Shown here in pieces: positions 26,866 through 34,047 of a stretch of DNA of 39,155 bases. Source of the DNA: Rhodothermales bacterium. GTDB taxonomy: Bacteria; Bacteroidota; Rhodothermia; Rhodothermales; UBA10348. The notes below the pieces were generated by a model. That model did not search any database. It saw nothing but the letters and a program-made list of their open reading frames with translations, and had not been told where the DNA came from. How positions within the stretch are numbered: position 1 is the first letter of the stretch; every line of letters starts with the position of its first letter. The DNA is taken from contig JAVJVN010000021.1 in NCBI GenBank assembly GCA_040221055.1, forward strand, positions 1 to 39,155, in the 5' to 3' direction. A program made the position numbers and the translations under genes.

Positions 26866-27426
26866 CTACACCCGCAGCAGCCCACGGAAGCCCCGCGCCG
26901 CGTAGTACGACTCGGCGCCGTTGTGGTAAATGAACACCCGGCCGAATCGGCGATCCCCGAACAGCGCACCGCCGAGCTCCCGCACTTCCTTTTGCGTCGC
27001 GATCCAGCTGGACGTCTTCCAGTCCAGCTCTACAACCCGTTGCAGCGCATGGTATTGCTCCTCGGTCAGCAGCTCGATTCCCATGTCCCGTGCTGTCCCC
27101 ACCGCCGAGCCCCCCGGCTTGTTCTTCTTGCGCGATGCGAGCGCCTCGGGATCGAAGCACAGGCTCCGCCGACCGTCCGGGCTCTCCGGCGAACAGTCGC
27201 AGAACAGGATTTCACCTTTGGCCACCTTCACGCCGAGCAGGTCCGCGCCTATAACGTCTGGCTCGCCGCCTGACCGCTCCATTTCGCTGAGCGCGCGCAG
27301 CTTTGCCGGCGCATCGACCAGTCGTTTTTCCACGACCGACCACGCCACATCCTTGTGGCGCTCCATGTGCTGCTCGAATCGGTTCTTGAGGGTGTGAAGG
27401 AGGGCTTTCGTGTCGGATTGGTTCAT
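26866..27426 (-). CDS. DUF4256 family protein
   Basis: 186-aa protein matching the DUF4256 pattern from end to end: an N-terminal helix (LLHTLKNRFEQHMERHKD), GGEPDVIG, FCDCSPESPDGRRSLCFD, GIELLTEEQYHALQ, the DWKTSSWIATQKEVRELGGALFGDRR block and the strongly conserved end VFIYHNGAESYYAARGFRGLLRV. The biochemical function of the family is not known. It is a single gene between the repeat array and the HigB-like module. Length is normal for the family and the start ATG at 27426 fits. Confidence 0.88.
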   Translation of the reverse strand: MNQSDTKALLHTLKNRFEQHMERHKDVAWSVVEKRLVDAPAKLRALSEMERSGGEPDVIGADLLGVKVAKGEILFCDCSPESPDGRRSLCFDPEALASRKKNKPGGSAVGTARDMGIELLTEEQYHALQRVVELDWKTSSWIATQKEVRELGGALFGDRRFGRVFIYHNGAESYYAARGFRGLLRV

Positions 27427-27532
27427 GCCGCGAGTCTGTCAGCGTGGTTATGCTGGACAATGTACGGAGTCAAGTGATTCAACAGGAGATGCTCGCGCGG
27501 AACCAACCCGCCCCGCGCGACTTCTAAGATGA

Positions 27533-27558
27533 TAACGAAAAACGTTAACGATATTAAC
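27533..27558. promoter_or_regulatory. Paired inverted repeats upstream of the higBA-like module
   Basis: TAACG-AAAAA-CGTTA (27533-27547) and GTTAA-CGATA-TTAAC (27544-27558) overlap each other just before the toxin start at 27570. Both have 5-bp arms and a 5-bp spacer, the usual size for an Xre/HigA dimer site. They are probably the autoregulatory operator of the module; this is inference from position and symmetry. Confidence 0.6.
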
Positions 27559-27569
27559 CGTCCGCGTTA

Positions 27570-27902
27570 TTGGACATTTCCTTCAAGACAAGCAAGCTGA
27601 GGAAGCTCTGTAACGATTCCGCGACGGCAACCAAGCGACTCGGCCCACAGCAGGCGCGCAAGCTCCGAAACCGCCTGGACGACTTGCGGGCGGCTCGGAA
27701 TCTGGAAACGCTCCGACATTTCCCCGGGCGCCTGCATGAGCTGACAGGTGATAAACAGGGAGTACTTTCCCTGGACCTGGTTCATCCGGAGCGGTTGTTG
27801 TTTGTCCCGACAGAACCCATCCCGCGGAAACAGGACGGCGGATTGGACTGGACACGCATAGAGGCGATTGAAATCATATCAATCGAGGATACACATGGAT
27901 AG
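27570..27902 (+). CDS. higB: HigB/RelE-superfamily toxin
   Basis: 110 aa starting at a TTG at 27570. The sequence has the small basic RelE-fold pattern: FKTSKLRKLCND, two helices rich in Arg and Leu (ARKLRNRLDDLRAARNLETLRHFP), GRLHELTGDKQGVLSLDLVHPERLLF and a final strand EAIEIISIED. RelE/HigB toxins cut mRNA on the ribosome. It overlaps the next gene, an Xre protein, by 8 bp in toxin-first order as in higBA. The residues of the active site are not conserved enough to confirm cleavage activity from sequence. Confidence 0.8.
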   Translation: MDISFKTSKLRKLCNDSATATKRLGPQQARKLRNRLDDLRAARNLETLRHFPGRLHELTGDKQGVLSLDLVHPERLLFVPTEPIPRKQDGGLDWTRIEAIEIISIEDTHG

Positions 27903-28980
27903 GCACACCACAAATCAGTATCAACCGGACTCGGTATCTCCTCCCGGCGATACGCTACGTGACATCCTTGAGGAGCGTCACATCAGCCAAGCGGATCTGG
28001 CGTTGCGCATGGGCCGCCCCAAGAAGACCATCAGCGAGATCATGAACGGGAAGGCGCCTGTCACCCACGAAACGGCGCTGCAGCTGGAGCTGGTGCTGGG
28101 CGTGTCCGCCGAGTTCTGGAATATGCGCGAAACGCACTACCGGGAGTTCCTTGCCCGGACGGATCAGGAGGCCGAACTGGCCGCCCACCGGGACTGGGCG
28201 AGGAATTTTCCGAGCAAGCAAATGGCCGATCTGGGATTCATCCCCAAGGTCAAAGAACCCGAAGACGAGGTGCGTTATCTCCTGCGGTTCTTTGGTGTGA
28301 GCTCCCCGGCACAGTGGGAGGAGGTTAACAACAAATACGAGGTGGCCTTCCGCAAATCGACCTCCGTTCAAGCCAACCCATATGCACTCAGCGCGTGGCT
28401 GCGTGCCGGTCAGGTGGAGGCCGAATCCATGCGACTCGGCGACTACGACGTGGAGGCGTTCAAGGATTGCCTGACGGCTGCTCGCGCGCTGACCACGGAA
28501 AATCCGGAGACGTTCCAGCCCGCACTGAAGACTTCATGCGCAGCCGCCGGCGTTGGTGTGGCGTTCGTACCGCAACTTCCGAAGTCCGCCGTGAGCGGTG
28601 CGACGCGGTGGTTGAGTCCGGATCAGGCACTCATCCAGTTGTCCCTTCGCTACAAAACCAACGATCATCTCTGGTTCACGTTCTTCCATGAAGCCGCCCA
28701 TGTGCTGCTCCATGGAAAGCGCCAGATATTCCTGGAAAATGGGGCTTCAGACGATGAGTTTGAAAAGGAAGCCGACAGGTGGGCAGCGGACTTCTTGATT
28801 CCCCGGCCCGCGTTTGATGAGATGTCCCGTTGGTCCCGGTACTCCACCGACAACATTGTCGGCATGGCCCGCGAACTCGGCATTGCACCCGGGATCATCG
28901 TCGGACGTCTCCAGCACGAAGGGCGGCTGCCTTACACGCATCTGAACAAGTTGAAGGTGCGTCTCAGGTGGTCTTCCTAA
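27895..28980 (+). CDS. higA: HigA-type Xre antitoxin fused to ImmA/IrrE zinc-peptidase domain
   Basis: 361 aa from the ATG at 27895. Residues 16-75 are a HigA-type helix-turn-helix (GDTLRDILEERHISQADLALRMGRPKKTISEIMNGKAPVTHETALQLELVLG). The C-terminal half is an ImmA/IrrE metallopeptidase-like domain with the HEXXH motif H265-EAA-H269 and the following DEFEKEADRWAADFLIP. The pair with the upstream RelE-like toxin forms a type II toxin-antitoxin module, the zinc domain giving a possible route to regulated cleavage. The stop codon lies inside a 35-bp perfect palindrome. A longer reading from 27868 is less likely. Confidence 0.87.
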   Translation: MDRHTTNQYQPDSVSPPGDTLRDILEERHISQADLALRMGRPKKTISEIMNGKAPVTHETALQLELVLGVSAEFWNMRETHYREFLARTDQEAELAAHRDWARNFPSKQMADLGFIPKVKEPEDEVRYLLRFFGVSSPAQWEEVNNKYEVAFRKSTSVQANPYALSAWLRAGQVEAESMRLGDYDVEAFKDCLTAARALTTENPETFQPALKTSCAAAGVGVAFVPQLPKSAVSGATRWLSPDQALIQLSLRYKTNDHLWFTFFHEAAHVLLHGKRQIFLENGASDDEFEKEADRWAADFLIPRPAFDEMSRWSRYSTDNIVGMARELGIAPGIIVGRLQHEGRLPYTHLNKLKVRLRWSS

Positions 28981-29008
28981 ATGTAACCTGCCAGGTTACA
29001 TTTAGGAA
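28974..29008. repeat. 35-bp perfect palindrome over the higA stop codon
   Basis: Arms TTCCTAAATGTAACCTG (28974-28990) and CAGGTTACATTTAGGAA (28992-29008) are exact reverse complements around one C. The higA stop TAA sits inside the left arm. No run of T follows on either strand, so it is not a standard intrinsic terminator. It may be a binding site for a dimeric regulator, a hairpin protecting the mRNA end, or a recombination site. Confidence 0.9.
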
Positions 29009-29088
29009 AAGGGCAATTCGGCGTGACAAAAGGCAACATCAGGGGTGTTTGGCCGTCTTGCGGTACAGCAACCAAACCGCTGACTTTC

Positions 29089-30879
29089 ATGTCTATTCCT
29101 CGTCACGCCCTGTCGTCCTTCTCCTCCCTCTCCCGGCTCGTCTCTGTTTTCTTTTCTTCGGCGGCACTGTGTTTCGGGGTCCTGATTGCAGGGTCGGCTG
29201 TCTTGTCGCCAATCCAGGTCCAAGCACAGGGCGCGACTTCTCCGCAGGCCGTCTTGCAGCAGGCCAACCAGATGATCTTCCAGGGCCGGGCGGCGGAGGC
29301 CATCACGGCGCTCGAGTCCCTGACGGAAAGCCAGCCGCAGCTGGTTCCGGCGTGGGCGACGCTCGGCCGCGCCTACAGCGCGGCCGAGCGGTATGACGAA
29401 GCCGCCCACGCCTACGAGCGCGCGCACGAGCTATCCGGCGGCGCACCCGGTCTGGCCTTGCCGTTGGGCTCGGCGGTCGCGATGACGGGGAACGTGGACC
29501 GGGCTTTCGAACTCCTGCGCGAAGCGGAGCGGTCCGGCCGGGTGGACATCACGTCGGTGGGCGGGATGCCGGGCGCAGCGGTGCTCAGCGCCGATCCCCG
29601 CTGGGCGGAGCTCATGCCGTCGGCCGAGGAATTTGCGCATCCGTTCGTGGAGCCCATGGATATCCTCCTGGATGTCCACGGCGAAACCCAGGGTGACGTG
29701 TTCGGATGGATTGCCCGCCGGATTGGTGATGTAGACGGCGACGGCGTGGCGGACTTCACCACCAACTCCAATGGACTGGCTCAAGCCGATGACGCCTCGT
29801 CCGGCGCAGTATCTGGATCCGGTTCAATGCGCGGCCGGGTCTATACCTATTCCTCCCGGACGGGCGAGCTCCTGTGGTCCGCGACGGGTACGGCCGACGG
29901 CGGCCGTCTGGGTATGGGCATTGAAGCGGCCGGCGACGTGAACGCGGATGGCATCCCCGACGTGGTGGCGGGCGCGCCCTTCGCGGGCGAAGTGTTCGTG
30001 TGGTCGGGCAGCGACGGCACGCAACTGCATCATTTCAAGCCGGAGAATGCGCCCGGTCGCTTCGGATCCTCGGTCCGCGGCGTGGGCGACATCAATGGCG
30101 ACGGATACGGCGACATCGTGGTCGGCGAACCGGGTGGCGGCAATGCGCCCGGCCGCGCGCACGTGTTCTCGGGGCAGGACGGCAGCCTGCTCATGTTGCT
30201 CATGGGATCGCAGCCGGGCGACCAGTTCGGCTCCACGGTGCACGGGGGCACCAACGCATCGGAAGCCTGGATCCTGGTGGGCGCGCCCGGTCACCAGGGC
30301 GGCGGGCTGGCGTATCTCTACAAAGGCGTTGGCAGCTCACCTGCATTCGTACTCCGGCCCGATGCGGGCGCCGGGCGCTTCGGCGGCATGTTCATGTCCG
30401 TGGTCGGTGACGTGAACGCGGACGGCACGCCGGACCTGTACGTGGCGGACTGGGCGGACAGCAGCACGGCGCAGGGCGTCGGCAAGATCTACGTGTTCTC
30501 GGGGGTGGACGGCTCGGTGCTCCTGCGCAAGGCGGGTGAGGCGGCGGGCGACGGATTCGGGATCGGGGTGGCCGATACGGGCGACGTCAACGGCGATGGC
30601 CACGACGATCTGCTGGTCGGGGCCTGGCAGCACGCATCGGCCGCAGTGAGTGGGGGCAAACTGTATCTGCTGTCCGGGAAGGACGGCGAGTTGCTCGCAT
30701 CGGTCACGGGAAATGTCCCCGGCGAAACCCTCGGATTCGACACCACGCATGTGGGCGACGTGGACGGCGACGGGCACACCGACTTCCTGGTCACCTCCGC
30801 CTACAGCGCCGTGAACGGCTACCGCAGCGGCCGCGTCTTCATCCTGTCGGGGGCGTCGTTCCGGGACCTCAGTCAGTGA
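29089..30879 (+). CDS. Secreted TPR and FG-GAP (integrin-alpha-like) repeat protein
   Basis: 596 aa. Signal peptide to about residue 47 (ending VQAQG). Residues 50-115 contain two TPR-type helix pairs (LQQANQMIFQGRAAEAITALESL, WATLGRAYSAAERYDEAAHAYERAHEL). From about 200 on, FG-GAP beta-propeller repeats each carry a calcium-loop motif: DVDGDGVADF, DVNADGIPDV, DINGDGYGDI, DVNADGTPDL, DVNGDGHDDL, DVDGDGHTDF. No T9SS tail is present at the end, so the export route beyond Sec is not indicated. Probably periplasmic or surface located; partner unknown. Its last 7 bp overlap the convergent vapC gene. Confidence 0.88.
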   Translation: MSIPRHALSSFSSLSRLVSVFFSSAALCFGVLIAGSAVLSPIQVQAQGATSPQAVLQQANQMIFQGRAAEAITALESLTESQPQLVPAWATLGRAYSAAERYDEAAHAYERAHELSGGAPGLALPLGSAVAMTGNVDRAFELLREAERSGRVDITSVGGMPGAAVLSADPRWAELMPSAEEFAHPFVEPMDILLDVHGETQGDVFGWIARRIGDVDGDGVADFTTNSNGLAQADDASSGAVSGSGSMRGRVYTYSSRTGELLWSATGTADGGRLGMGIEAAGDVNADGIPDVVAGAPFAGEVFVWSGSDGTQLHHFKPENAPGRFGSSVRGVGDINGDGYGDIVVGEPGGGNAPGRAHVFSGQDGSLLMLLMGSQPGDQFGSTVHGGTNASEAWILVGAPGHQGGGLAYLYKGVGSSPAFVLRPDAGAGRFGGMFMSVVGDVNADGTPDLYVADWADSSTAQGVGKIYVFSGVDGSVLLRKAGEAAGDGFGIGVADTGDVNGDGHDDLLVGAWQHASAAVSGGKLYLLSGKDGELLASVTGNVPGETLGFDTTHVGDVDGDGHTDFLVTSAYSAVNGYRSGRVFILSGASFRDLSQ

Positions 30880-31274
30880 TCGGCAGACCAGGACTTCAGC
30901 CCGAAACGTTGTACAAACGGCTGGAAATCCCGGTCTGAATACAACAAGGGGAACCCGTTTTCAATACAGAATCCCGCGATGATGACATCGGCGGTCTTCC
31001 GGATGGTGATGCCCTTCTTGCGAAGCATCCGGAAGTAATTCGCGCATTGAACAGCGCGCGATGCGCCGAGCATGTCGAATGTGGTCAGTGACGCCAACCG
31101 GCTCTTGGTTTTTCTGTAGTCCGTATCCGAGCGAATGCCTTGCAGGATTTCAACCAGGATGATGTCGCCGATTCCTACCGGCTCAACTCCCAGGATGGAT
31201 TCCAGCACATCGCACTCCCTGGTTGGGCGGCCGTTGAAGAAATCGACCCAGACGCTGGTATCTACAATGATCAT
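30873..31274 (-). CDS. vapC: VapC-type PIN-domain toxin
   Basis: 133-aa PIN ribonuclease. The acidic residues of the fold are in place: Asp5 in IIVDTSVWVDFF, Glu42 in ILVEILQG, Asp96 in KTADVIIAGFC and Asp114 in YSDRDF. Such enzymes cut tRNA or rRNA and are held by their antitoxin. The start overlaps the antitoxin stop as ATGA. The 3' end overlaps the FG-GAP gene by 7 bp in convergent orientation. Confidence 0.93.
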   Translation of the reverse strand: MIIVDTSVWVDFFNGRPTRECDVLESILGVEPVGIGDIILVEILQGIRSDTDYRKTKSRLASLTTFDMLGASRAVQCANYFRMLRKKGITIRKTADVIIAGFCIENGFPLLYSDRDFQPFVQRFGLKSWSADH

Positions 31275-31465
31275 GCGTCGGTTCGTAGTTCATCCAGGTC
31301 GCCGTCCCACGAGACCTGCCCACGGAGCGACTTGATCTTGGCCTGCTCGCCAAGTCGCACGAGTGTTTGCAGTCCCAGCTCTACGGCTTCACGTTTCGTC
31401 TTGAGACCAGTGATTTTCAGGGCTTTTTGCATGAGTCTGTCGTCAATGACGATGTTGGTTCGCAT
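31271..31465 (-). CDS. vapB: VapB-type antitoxin
   Basis: 64 aa of the type II antitoxin class with an N-terminal ribbon-helix-helix-like stretch MRTNIVIDDRLMQKALKITGLKTKREAVELGLQTLVRLGEQAKI (VapB/DUF2191 style), followed by a C-terminal toxin-binding tail SLRGQVSWDGDLDELR. ATGA overlap with vapC. A long dyad lies 13 bp upstream of the start, on which a VapB dimer would bind. Confidence 0.9.
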   Translation of the reverse strand: MRTNIVIDDRLMQKALKITGLKTKREAVELGLQTLVRLGEQAKIKSLRGQVSWDGDLDELRTDA

Positions 31466-31477
31466 GGTCGTCTCGAT

Positions 31478-31503
31478 GTGTATGACTTAACAAAATCATA
31501 CAC
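31478..31503. promoter_or_regulatory. Operator dyad upstream of vapBC
   Basis: GTGTATGA at 31478-31485 and TCATACAC at 31496-31503 are perfect inverted arms with a 10-bp spacer, and the match continues with TCGA/TCGA if one base is skipped. It lies just before the vapB start (31465). Probably bound by VapB-VapC for autorepression. Confidence 0.7.
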
Positions 31504-31545
31504 ACTCGAACTCAATCGGGTTTCCGCGCCGGCTCGAATCCCGCC

Positions 31546-31701
31546 TTACTCGGCCAGTTTGCCGTAAAGCTCCCTGTTCTTGGCCAGGATGCGAGCGGCG
31601 ATTTCGTCGAAATCACCCTCCACAGTCAGCTTCTGCTCGGCCGCCAACTCCTTGAGCCGCAGAAGAGTATCGTCGGAGATAGGGACGTGTAGTGTGGTCA
31701 T
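31546..31701 (-). CDS. Orphan small antitoxin-like protein
   Basis: 51 aa, read from the ATG at 31701 to TAA at 31546: MTTLHVPISDDTLLRLKELA, then an acidic stretch, then EIAARILAKNRELYGKLAE. The N-terminal strand plus helix resembles a ribbon-helix-helix antitoxin of the FitA/VapB kind. No toxin gene follows: the next gene in that direction is vapB. It may be the remnant of a lost module or act with one of the neighbouring toxins. Small size limits certainty. Confidence 0.55.
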   Translation of the reverse strand: MTTLHVPISDDTLLRLKELAAEQKLTVEGDFDEIAARILAKNRELYGKLAE

Positions 31702-31795
31702 GATGCGAATTTAACGTTCCTGTGCCGTCTGGTTTCCGACAAGGGGCTTGACACATTCCGCCCGGTCCGAGTGCAAACGCGGAACCCAGCCGGAA

Positions 31796-31806
31796 TACAA
31801 AATGTA
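31796..31806. promoter_or_regulatory. Possible AbrB/Phd operator, short inverted repeat
   Basis: TACA-AAA-TGTA lies 31 bp before the AbrB-like start in an AT-rich stretch that contrasts with the surrounding GC-rich DNA. A TTGACA hexamer is present at 31749-31754. Short and only suggestive. Confidence 0.35.
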
Positions 31807-31837
31807 CTTACGTTTGTTATAACTTTTGAGTCCCGCC

Positions 31838-32065
31838 ATGCAGAAGCAGACAACCATCCGAAAGATTGGAAACTCGCTTGGAACCACCCTTCCCAAGGAC
31901 CTGCTTGATCGTGCGCATCTGAAGGAGGGAGACAAGGTACGTATCGTAGAAACACCCGAAGGGCTGCTGATTTCGCCCTACGATCCGGATTTTGAGCGTG
32001 CGATGGATGCGTACACAGAGGGTGCGGCATCTTACAGAAATGCGCTGCGTGAACTCTCGAAATGA
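31838..32065 (+). CDS. AbrB/MazE-family antitoxin
   Basis: 75 aa from the ATG at 31838. It has the AbrB swapped-hairpin pattern TTIRKIGNSLGTTLPKDLLDRAHLKEGDKVRIVETPEGLLISPYD, followed by a C-terminal helix with ERAMDAYTEGAASYRNALREL that would wrap the toxin. The stop overlaps the doc-like gene as ATGA, the normal antitoxin-toxin coupling. A TTG at 31826 in frame is less likely. Confidence 0.88.
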   Translation: MQKQTTIRKIGNSLGTTLPKDLLDRAHLKEGDKVRIVETPEGLLISPYDPDFERAMDAYTEGAASYRNALRELSK

Positions 32066-32463
32066 CAGGCAGGGGTAACAAGGGGGAACCCAAATGGCTT
32101 ACCCGCGCCATGGTCGACGTATTCCAGATCGATCTGATCAGGCAGCATGGTGGGTCGCCAAGGGTGCGCGATGGCGGCCTGATCGATTCTGCGCTGGCGC
32201 GCCCACTGAATCGATTTGCCTACGAAGCAGACGCGGACTTGATTGATTTGGCGGCATCCTATGCCGTCGGACTGGCGAAGAATCATGGCTACATCGACGG
32301 CAACAAGCGCGTAGCCTTTATGGCCATGTACGTATTTCTCAGGATCAACGGCATTCGGCTTGTTGCTCCTGAACCGGACGCCGTCCGTGTCATGCTTGAT
32401 GTCGCTACCGGAGCACTGGACGAGCGGACATTGGCTGCGTGGCTACGGGAAAACGTCGATTGA
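32062..32463 (+). CDS. doc: Doc/Fic-family toxin
   Basis: 133-aa Doc-type protein. The Fic motif is seen as HGYIDGNKRVA (His75 to Arg83), close to the canonical Doc HxFxDANKR; a Tyr replaces the usual Phe. Before it is GGLIDSALARP and a helix DLAASYAVGLAKN. Doc proteins phosphorylate elongation factor Tu and stop translation. The AbrB-like antitoxin is immediately upstream. It is the last gene of the toxin-antitoxin cluster before the SAM riboswitch. Confidence 0.92.
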   Translation: MTGRGNKGEPKWLTRAMVDVFQIDLIRQHGGSPRVRDGGLIDSALARPLNRFAYEADADLIDLAASYAVGLAKNHGYIDGNKRVAFMAMYVFLRINGIRLVAPEPDAVRVMLDVATGALDERTLAAWLRENVD

Positions 32464-32516
32464 GCGCCATTTCAGGCTGTTTGCTTTTTTCAGTCTGGTC
32501 GCCGTATAATTGCCAC

Positions 32517-32693
32517 ACTTCCATAAAGAACGACCGAGGGACTGGCCCTGTGACGTCGTAGCAACCGGGTTCCGCAAAACGGAACTGCCTTGGTGCTAAA
32601 TCCTGCTCGAAGCGAAGCTCGAGGATGATGGGAGGAGGACGGCAGCCCATCGGGCAGCCGGTGCACCCTCCCCACTATCCGGGAGGGTTTTTT
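32517..32693 (+). ncRNA. SAM-I (S-box) riboswitch with intrinsic-terminator expression platform
   Basis: The core strings GAGGGACTGGCCCTGTGA, GCAACC and GGTGCTAAATCCTGC match the SAM-I consensus. Helices can be drawn: P1 CTTCCAT (32518-32524) with ATGGGAG (32628-32634), P2 ACGAC/GTCGT, P3 with the GTTCCG/CGGAAC hairpin, and P4 ATCC...GGAT enclosing CTCGA/TCGAG. The 3' strand of P1 (GGGAGG) can instead pair with the terminator's left arm, giving an antiterminator. It precedes the methionine genes, so high SAM should stop their transcription. Confidence 0.95.
32665..32693 (+). terminator. Intrinsic terminator of the SAM riboswitch
   Basis: ACCCTCCC (32665-32672), an 8-nt loop, GGGAGGGT (32681-32688), then a T run to 32693: a strong rho-independent hairpin inside the leader. 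Its left arm is complementary to the P1 3' strand, consistent with SAM-dependent switching. Confidence 0.93.
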
Positions 32694-32813
32694 CGTTTTC
32701 GGGGATGATGGGAGCTGTGGGTCGGCCCAGCCGCCCCGTGGTTCCGGCACCGGGAAGCGGTGGCTGCGCATCGAGCGGGAAAGGTTTTTCGGCCAAACCG
32801 AACCCGAACCGAC

Positions 32814-34046
32814 ATGAAGCTCCAGACCCGACTCGCACTCGCCGGACAAGAAACCGATGGCGCCTACCGCAGCGTGGTGCCGCCCATCTACCAGTCGGCG
32901 ATTTTCAAGTTCGAGAATCCCGATACGAAGCCCGCCTACGACTATTCCCGCAGCGGAAACCCCGGGCGGAATGCCCTGGAAGTGGTCCTGGCCGACCTGG
33001 AAGGCGGCGCCGGGGCGGTGGCCACATCGAGCGGCATGTCGGCGGTCACGACCGTTCTGGGCCTGTACAATGCCGACGCCCACATCCTGTGTTCGCACGA
33101 CTGTTACGGCGGTACGGAGCGCCTGCTCACCGTCTGGGCGCGGCAGGGCCGGCTGAAGGTATCGTTCGTGGATCTGACCGATGTCCGGGCCCTTGAAGCC
33201 GCCATCCGGCCCGACACCAAGGCCATCTGGGCCGAAACCCCGTCGAATCCGCTGCTGCGGATAATTGACCTGGCCGCGGTGAGCGCGGTGGCGAAGCGGC
33301 ACGACCTCGAACTCATTGTGGACAACACGTTTCTGTCGCCGCTCTTCCAGCGGCCGTTCGAGCATGGCGCGGACCTGATAGTACACTCGACGACGAAGTA
33401 TCTGAACGGCCACTCGGACATCGTAGGCGGTGCGGTGGTGGCGAGGACGGAGGAGCGGGCGGCGGATATCCGGTTCACGTCAAATGCACTCGGTTTGACC
33501 GCCGCCCCATTCGACAGTTGGTTACTGGTTCGCGGCCTGAAAACGCTCCCCCTCCGGCTCAAGCAGCACGAAGAGAATGCCTTCGCGGTGGCGCGCTTCC
33601 TGGCCGGGCATGACGCGGTCGATGAGGTGTTCTACCCGGGCCTCGAAACCCATGTGGGCCATGACATTGCGCGCAAACAGCAGTCCGGGTTCGGAGGCAT
33701 TGTGAGCTTCCGTCTGAAGGGCACGGGGGACGATGTGCGCCGCGTGTTGGGCGCCACGCGCGTGTTTGCGCTGGCCGAAAGCCTGGGCGGCGTGGAATCG
33801 CTCATCGAGCAGCCCGCGACCATGAGCCACGCCTCCATGCGGCCCGAGCAGCGCGCCGAAGCGGGCATCACCGAACAGATCATCCGCCTGTCTGTGGGGA
33901 TTGAGGATCCATCGGACCTGCTCGCCGACCTGGAGTTGGCGCTCAGCCGGGTCTGCACGGCACAGCCAGCACACGCGCCCAATGGTGTGAAAACGGAGGC
34001 TCCGAAAACAAACGGGGTAAAACGCAGCGCAGGGGTCCCGGTCTGA
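32814..34046 (+). CDS. metB: MetB/MetZ-type PLP enzyme (cystathionine gamma-synthase-like)
   Basis: 410-aa Cys/Met-metabolism PLP enzyme. Seen: VVPPIYQSAIFKF, YSRSGNPGRNALEVVLADLEGGAGAVATSSGMSAV, SHDCYGGTERL, the AETPSNPLLRIIDL and VDNTFLSPLFQRP segments and the PLP lysine Lys195 in HSTTKYLNGHSDIVGG. With metX directly downstream the likely substrate is O-acetylhomoserine, giving cystathionine from cysteine or homocysteine from sulfide; sequence alone does not decide between MetB and MetY/MetZ activity. First gene after the SAM riboswitch. The Met at 32814 is preferred to an upstream in-frame reading from 32760. The tail after about residue 385 is unusual and Lys/Pro-rich. Confidence 0.88.
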   Translation: MKLQTRLALAGQETDGAYRSVVPPIYQSAIFKFENPDTKPAYDYSRSGNPGRNALEVVLADLEGGAGAVATSSGMSAVTTVLGLYNADAHILCSHDCYGGTERLLTVWARQGRLKVSFVDLTDVRALEAAIRPDTKAIWAETPSNPLLRIIDLAAVSAVAKRHDLELIVDNTFLSPLFQRPFEHGADLIVHSTTKYLNGHSDIVGGAVVARTEERAADIRFTSNALGLTAAPFDSWLLVRGLKTLPLRLKQHEENAFAVARFLAGHDAVDEVFYPGLETHVGHDIARKQQSGFGGIVSFRLKGTGDDVRRVLGATRVFALAESLGGVESLIEQPATMSHASMRPEQRAEAGITEQIIRLSVGIEDPSDLLADLELALSRVCTAQPAHAPNGVKTEAPKTNGVKRSAGVPV

Positions 34047-34047
34047 G

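Noticed and set aside
28974-29008. Intrinsic terminator after higA
   Set aside because: The hairpin is strong but no T run follows on either strand.
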